Assembly (NCBI GenBank): GCA_035310145.1 | Contig: DATGEL010000005.1 | Span: 1 to 64,000, forward strand | DNA from: Dehalococcoidia bacterium | Lineage (GTDB): Bacteria; Chloroflexota; Dehalococcoidia; CAUJGQ01 | Direction of reading: 5' to 3' | Length of the DNA stretch: 64,000 nucleotides | Shown: piece after piece, positions 60,605 to 64,000 of the stretch | How the letters are laid out: every line of letters starts with the position of its first letter | Position numbering within the stretch: the first letter of the stretch is position 1 | Notes under the pieces: model-generated | What the model saw: the letters and a program-made list of their open reading frames with translations, nothing else | What the model was told of the DNA's origin: nothing | The model's database searches: none | Made by a program: the position numbers and the translations under genes

Positions 60605-61798
60605 GTGCCGGCTGCCCTGAACGGCGTTCGCGTCGTGGAGCTGGCCGAGGGCCGCTCCGTCGCCTACTGCACGAAGCTGCTTGCCGGCCTCGGCGCTGCC
60701 GTCATCAAAGTCGAGCCTCCCGCCGGCGACGCCTGCCGCCGCGCCGGCCCGTTCCCCGGCGACGTGCCCAATGCCGAGGCCAGCGGCCTCTTCCTGCACC
60801 TCAACACCGGCAAGCGCGGCGTGACGCTGAACCTTGAGGATGCGTCCGGCCGCGCCCTGCTGCTCGCGCTGCTGGCCGAAACGGACGTGTTGGTCGAGGG
60901 CTTCCGGCCAGGCGCCCTCGACGCGCTCGGCCTCGGCTACGCGGCGCTGAGCGGGCGCTTTCCCGCGCTGGTGTTCGTCTCGATCACGCCCTTCGGGCAG
61001 GACGGGCCGTACGCGCACTACGCCGGCGGCGAGCTGATCGCCCACGCGCTCAGCGGCTATATGTCGATCACCGGTGACCCCGAGCGCGAGCCCTTGAAGC
61101 CCTACAGCTCGCAGATCGAGTTCCAGGCCGGCCTGCAGGGCGCGCTCGGCGCCGTCGTCGCGCTGACGGCGCGCGAACAGGACGGCCACGGCGACTGGGT
61201 GGACGTCTCGGCGCTGGAGGCGGCGACTTTCCTGCTCGGCGGCCCGGCGCAGGTGGCGGCGCTCACGGACGAGGTGCGTGTACGCAACGGCACGCGCCTG
61301 ATCGGCCTGCCGCCCCGCTACTTTTATCCCTCCACGCTGCGCCCCTGCCGCGACGGCTACGTGCACGCGCACACCAACATCCGCCACCCCGACCTGATGG
61401 CCGCGCTGATGGAGCAGCCCCGCCTTGCCGAACCCGATCTGCTGGAAGCCCCCGCCGCCCACGCCGACGAGATCGACGCCCTGATGGACGAATGGCTCGC
61501 CTGGCACGACCGTGGGGAAGCCGTGCTGCTGGCGCAGGAGCTGCGTGTGCCCTTCACCGAGGTCTTCCGCCCCGACGAGGTGCTGGCCGACGCGCACCAC
61601 GCCGCGCGCGGCGCCTTCGTCGAGCTCGATCATCCGATCGCGGGCGCGCTGCGCCAGCCGGGGCCGGCCGTGCGCCTCTCGGCCACGCCCTGGCGGGTGA
61701 CGCGGGCGCCGCTGCTGGGCGAGCACAACGCCGCGGTCTGGGGCCGCTGGCGCACAGCCGGCGAACTGGCGCAACTGCGGGCCCTGGGGGCGATCTGA
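60605..61798 (+). CDS. CaiB/BaiF CoA-transferase, subunit with Glu at the catalytic position
   Basis: A 397-residue type III CoA-transferase fold. GTG 60605 is preferred because AGGAGG precedes it by eight bases; an in-frame ATG at 60575 is less well placed. At the catalytic position the sequence is GGELIAHALSGYMSITG, so E143 replaces Asp. The rest is normal: LNTGKRGVTLN near 66 and DVLVEGFRPGALDALGLGY near 94. It lies two bases before a second CoA-transferase, forming a pair that mirrors the 22671-25201 pair. Confidence 0.9.
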   Translation: MPAALNGVRVVELAEGRSVAYCTKLLAGLGAAVIKVEPPAGDACRRAGPFPGDVPNAEASGLFLHLNTGKRGVTLNLEDASGRALLLALLAETDVLVEGFRPGALDALGLGYAALSGRFPALVFVSITPFGQDGPYAHYAGGELIAHALSGYMSITGDPEREPLKPYSSQIEFQAGLQGALGAVVALTAREQDGHGDWVDVSALEAATFLLGGPAQVAALTDEVRVRNGTRLIGLPPRYFYPSTLRPCRDGYVHAHTNIRHPDLMAALMEQPRLAEPDLLEAPAAHADEIDALMDEWLAWHDRGEAVLLAQELRVPFTEVFRPDEVLADAHHAARGAFVELDHPIAGALRQPGPAVRLSATPWRVTRAPLLGEHNAAVWGRWRTAGELAQLRALGAI

Positions 61799-61800
61799 CG

Positions 61801-63129
61801 ATGGCGAAGCCGCTGGCGGGCATCCGCGTGCTCGACTTCACGAACGCCGTCGCCGGCCCGACGGCAACCAGCATCCTCGGCGATTTCGGCGCCGACGTGA
61901 TCAAGATCGAGGGTCCCGACACACGGCATCGCAACCCGCCGGGCGCCGCGCCGCTCAGGCCGGGCGCCGCGGATGAGCCGTGGAATCGCGTAATACACTT
62001 CAACGATCTGAACCGCAGCAAGCGCAGCCTCGTGCTCGACCTGCGCCGGGCGGAGGGCCGGGCGCTGTTCCTGGAGCTGGCGAAGCTCAGTGACGCGGTG
62101 CTGGAGAACTTTTCGCCGCGGGTGATGGCGAACCTGGGTCTGGACTATCCCGATCTCTGCCGCGTGCGGCCGGACATCATCCTCGTCTCGATGCCCGCCT
62201 TCGGCAAGAGCGGGCCGTATAAGAACCGCATCTCCTACGGTCCCGGCATCGACGCGATGAGCGGCCTGTCGCACCTCACCGGCTACGAGGACGGCCCTCC
62301 CAGCAAGCCCGGCAACTTTTACTGCGACCAGAACGCGGCGCAGCTCGCGGCGCTCTCGCTGCTGGCCGCCGTGCGCCACCGCCGCCGCACGGGCGAGGGC
62401 CAGTATGTCGAGTGCGCGATGATCGAGGGCGAGCTGCAGGTGGTGGCCGAGGCGCTGCTCGACGCCCAGATGAACGGCCGCGTGCAGAAGCGGATAGGCA
62501 ACCGGCATCCCACAATGGCGCCGCACGGCGTCTTCGCCGCAGAAAAGAGGAATGAGGAAAGAGGAGATAGGGGCGACGGGAGGCAATCCGATTCGCCTGT
62601 GGCGATTCAGGCGCCGGGCGGCGACTGGATCGCGATCGCGGTGGAGACGGATGCGCAGTTCGTGGCGCTCTGCCGCGAGATGGGGCGGCCGGAGCTGGCG
62701 GCGGATGCTCGCTTTGCCGGGGCGCTGGCGCGGCATGCCAATCAAGCTGCGCTGGACGCGATGATCGGCGAATGGACGTCCGGGCAGAACAAGCACGCGT
62801 TGCAGCGGCGCCTGCAGGCGGCCGGTGTGCCGGCCGGCGCCGTGCTGAACGTGCGCGAGCTGCTCGAAGACGAGCATGTGCAGTTCCGCGACGTGTTCCA
62901 GCAGATCGACTATCCCGATCTGGAGCGGCCGTTCCCGCATACGCGCGTCGCCTTCAAGCTGCGCGGCCGGCATGGCAGCCGCATCGACACGCCGGCGCCG
63001 CGCTTCGGCGGCGCGAACCGCGCCGTGCTTGGCGACCTGCTCGGCCTCAAGGCGGAGAGCTTTGCAGCGCTCCAGGCAGGCGGGATCACGGCTGAGTTGC
63101 CCGCGGAGGCGCCGGGGGCACGGGTGTAA
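61801..63129 (+). CDS. CaiB/BaiF CoA-transferase, GP-type subunit with in-frame insert
   Basis: A 442-residue type III CoA-transferase fold with SYGPGIDAMSG (residues 145-155) instead of the Asp motif, as in the 23918-25201 subunit. GADVIKIEGPD near 30 and VLENFSPRVMANLGLDYP near 100 are conserved. Residues 248-270 are a repeat-derived insert. Compared with the paralog, whose HGVYPANGEDRWVAIA runs continuously, it separates HGVFAA from APGGDWIAIAVE. It follows the partner subunit after two bases. Confidence 0.9.
   Translation: MAKPLAGIRVLDFTNAVAGPTATSILGDFGADVIKIEGPDTRHRNPPGAAPLRPGAADEPWNRVIHFNDLNRSKRSLVLDLRRAEGRALFLELAKLSDAVLENFSPRVMANLGLDYPDLCRVRPDIILVSMPAFGKSGPYKNRISYGPGIDAMSGLSHLTGYEDGPPSKPGNFYCDQNAAQLAALSLLAAVRHRRRTGEGQYVECAMIEGELQVVAEALLDAQMNGRVQKRIGNRHPTMAPHGVFAAEKRNEERGDRGDGRQSDSPVAIQAPGGDWIAIAVETDAQFVALCREMGRPELAADARFAGALARHANQAALDAMIGEWTSGQNKHALQRRLQAAGVPAGAVLNVRELLEDEHVQFRDVFQQIDYPDLERPFPHTRVAFKLRGRHGSRIDTPAPRFGGANRAVLGDLLGLKAESFAALQAGGITAELPAEAPGARV
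62542..62610 (+). repeat. In-frame purine-rich insert inside CoA-transferase gene (tract f)
   Basis: 69 bp (23 codons) beginning GAAAAGAGGAATGAGGAAAG and ending GCCTGTGGCGATTCAG. The first half is the complement of a pyrimidine tract like 25194-25237. It keeps reading frame. Confidence 0.65.
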
Positions 63130-63204
63130 GCGGCATGCCCGCCCCCGCTGCGCCTGCGCCATGAACGTGCCATGATGGGCCGGAACGGGCGGGAGGTCGG
63201 CGGT

Positions 63205-63582
63205 ATGCCTCTGCAGAAACCGTGGCGGCGCTGGGAAGCGGGCCGCACCTTCGAGCGCGCGATCCCCAACTCGCTCGGCGTCTACGAGATCGCCGACGAG
63301 CACGGCGAGGTCGTCTACATCGGCATGGCCGGCGGCAAGAGCCTCTTCGGCCTCCGCGGCGAGCTGGCGCGCCAGTTCGCGGGCAAAGCGAACGCGGTGG
63401 CTTCGGCCCGCGGCCGCCGGTTCCGCTACGAAGAGAACATGCAGTACATGACGCGCTTCCGCGATCTCCTGCAGCGCTTCAACGAGGACCACGGCCGCCT
63501 GCCGCCTGGCAACGAGCAACCCGGCGAGTTCGTGCCCACGCTGGGCCGCTTCCACTGGAAGAGCGCAGAGGCGACGATCTGA
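63205..63582 (+). CDS. GIY-YIG-like small protein
   Basis: A 125-residue protein. SLGVYEIADEHGEVVYIGMA (about 23-42) has the G-V-Y followed by V-Y-I-G pattern of the GIY-YIG nuclease fold, and ELARQFAG follows. The catalytic Arg and Glu of true nucleases cannot be placed with confidence, so it may be a binding domain. GGGAGGTCGG precedes ATG 63205; ATG 63172 is an alternative start. Confidence 0.75.
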   Translation: MPLQKPWRRWEAGRTFERAIPNSLGVYEIADEHGEVVYIGMAGGKSLFGLRGELARQFAGKANAVASARGRRFRYEENMQYMTRFRDLLQRFNEDHGRLPPGNEQPGEFVPTLGRFHWKSAEATI

Positions 63583-63636
63583 GCCTCACCGGCGCCGCGC
63601 GACCACCTCACAGCCTCATCCCCGGCGGAGGACACG

Positions 63637-64000
63637 ATGGACCTGGAGCTGAGCGACGAGCAACGCCTGATCGTCGAGACGGTGCGGCGCTTCGTGCAGG
63701 AACAGATCGTGCCGCTCGAGCGCGAGCTGGACCCGGACTGCACCGAGCTGCCCCGCGACGATCGCCAGCGCCTGATCGCGATGACCCAGCAGATGGGCTT
63801 CTTCAACCCCGACGTACCCGTCGAGCTGGGGGGCGCCGGCCTGAGCACGACCGACCGCACGCTGATGGCCGAGGAGATGAGCCAGCACCGCGCCGGCCTC
63901 TACACGCCCTGCTACGGCGTCTTCGGCGCGGGCGGGCTGGCGCAGCTCTACGCCGGCACCGAGGAGCAGAAGGAGAAATATCTCTATCCCACGCTGCGCG
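63637..64000 (+). CDS. Acyl-CoA dehydrogenase, truncated by window edge
   Basis: Opens at ATG 63637 (CGGAGGACACG upstream) with DLELSDEQRLIVETVRRFV, the N-terminal helix of the acyl-CoA dehydrogenase family. It continues with GFFNPDVPVELGGAGLS and GTEEQKEKYL. About 121 codons are seen and the rest is outside the window. With the CoA-transferase pair it could oxidise the acyl-CoA made by them. Confidence 0.9.
   Translation, partial: MDLELSDEQRLIVETVRRFVQEQIVPLERELDPDCTELPRDDRQRLIAMTQQMGFFNPDVPVELGGAGLSTTDRTLMAEEMSQHRAGLYTPCYGVFGAGGLAQLYAGTEEQKEKYLYPTLR

Overview
The window is high-GC DNA (roughly 70% by eye) with densely packed genes on both strands. It looks like a chromosomal piece of an uncultured member of the Chloroflexota, probably Dehalococcoidia-like or a related soil or aquatic lineage. 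This rests on gene content and style: many type III (CaiB/BaiF) CoA-transferases, LLM-type flavin/F420 oxidoreductases, HpaB-type hydroxylases, amidohydrolase-2 proteins, a tandem DUF4389 protein, PKD and fibronectin-III secreted proteins with Pro/Thr linkers, and cyclase-ATPase-TPR regulators. No rRNA, tRNA, CRISPR array, prophage or plasmid functions were seen, so the taxonomic call is an inference.

Layout. 1-5 kb: 5' part of ispH (cut by the left edge), a UroD-like protein, an agmatinase/arginase-family enzyme, a deazaflavin-type oxidoreductase and a PLP-dependent dehydratase. 5-10 kb: two overlapping exported or anchored proteins, an LLM oxidoreductase and a DUF4389 membrane protein separated by a strong bidirectional hairpin. 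10-13 kb: a vapBC-like module bounded by a 59-bp imperfect direct repeat that carries a promoter, then a CoA-transferase. 13-19 kb: a nucleosidase, aldo/keto reductase, crotonase, a divergent HxlR / VOC-DODA dioxygenase locus with a YodB-like operator, and a 2-hydroxyacid dehydrogenase. 19.3-30.6 kb: a leftward run read as a catabolic cluster (SDR, HIBADH-like, SDR, HpaB-type hydroxylase, CoA-transferase pair, amidohydrolase, cupin, amidohydrolase), interrupted by a low-GC DnaJ gene and punctuated by palindromic mobile repeats. 30.7-39.8 kb: a retropepsin-like pair, two truncated hemoglobins around a large LuxR-type ATPase regulator, an LLM monooxygenase and an ABC exporter. 39.8-49 kb: adenosine deaminase-like and HMG-CoA lyase-like genes, a cyclase-domain/ATPase/TPR regulator, acyl-CoA dehydrogenase, LysE exporter, enoyl-CoA hydratase and TetR. 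49-57 kb: a TetR-linked three-gene unit, a second HpaB paralog, a decayed flavoprotein disulfide reductase and a PKD-repeat secreted protein. 57-64 kb: GNAT, an FAD amine-oxidase-like protein, arylamine N-acetyltransferase, a second CoA-transferase pair, a GIY-YIG-like small protein and the start of an acyl-CoA dehydrogenase.

Read together, the genes describe an aerobic heterotroph that hydroxylates, CoA-activates and beta-oxidises aromatic or branched organic acids. The most unusual material is in the repeats. There are two families of about 135-163 bp palindrome-ended elements, one copy of which supplies a CDS stop codon and another of which exactly fills a gap between two genes. There are pyrimidine-rich tracts at gene boundaries. 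There are two in-frame insertions of such material inside intact coding sequences. A second theme is asymmetric CoA-transferase pairs, in which one subunit lacks the catalytic Asp.
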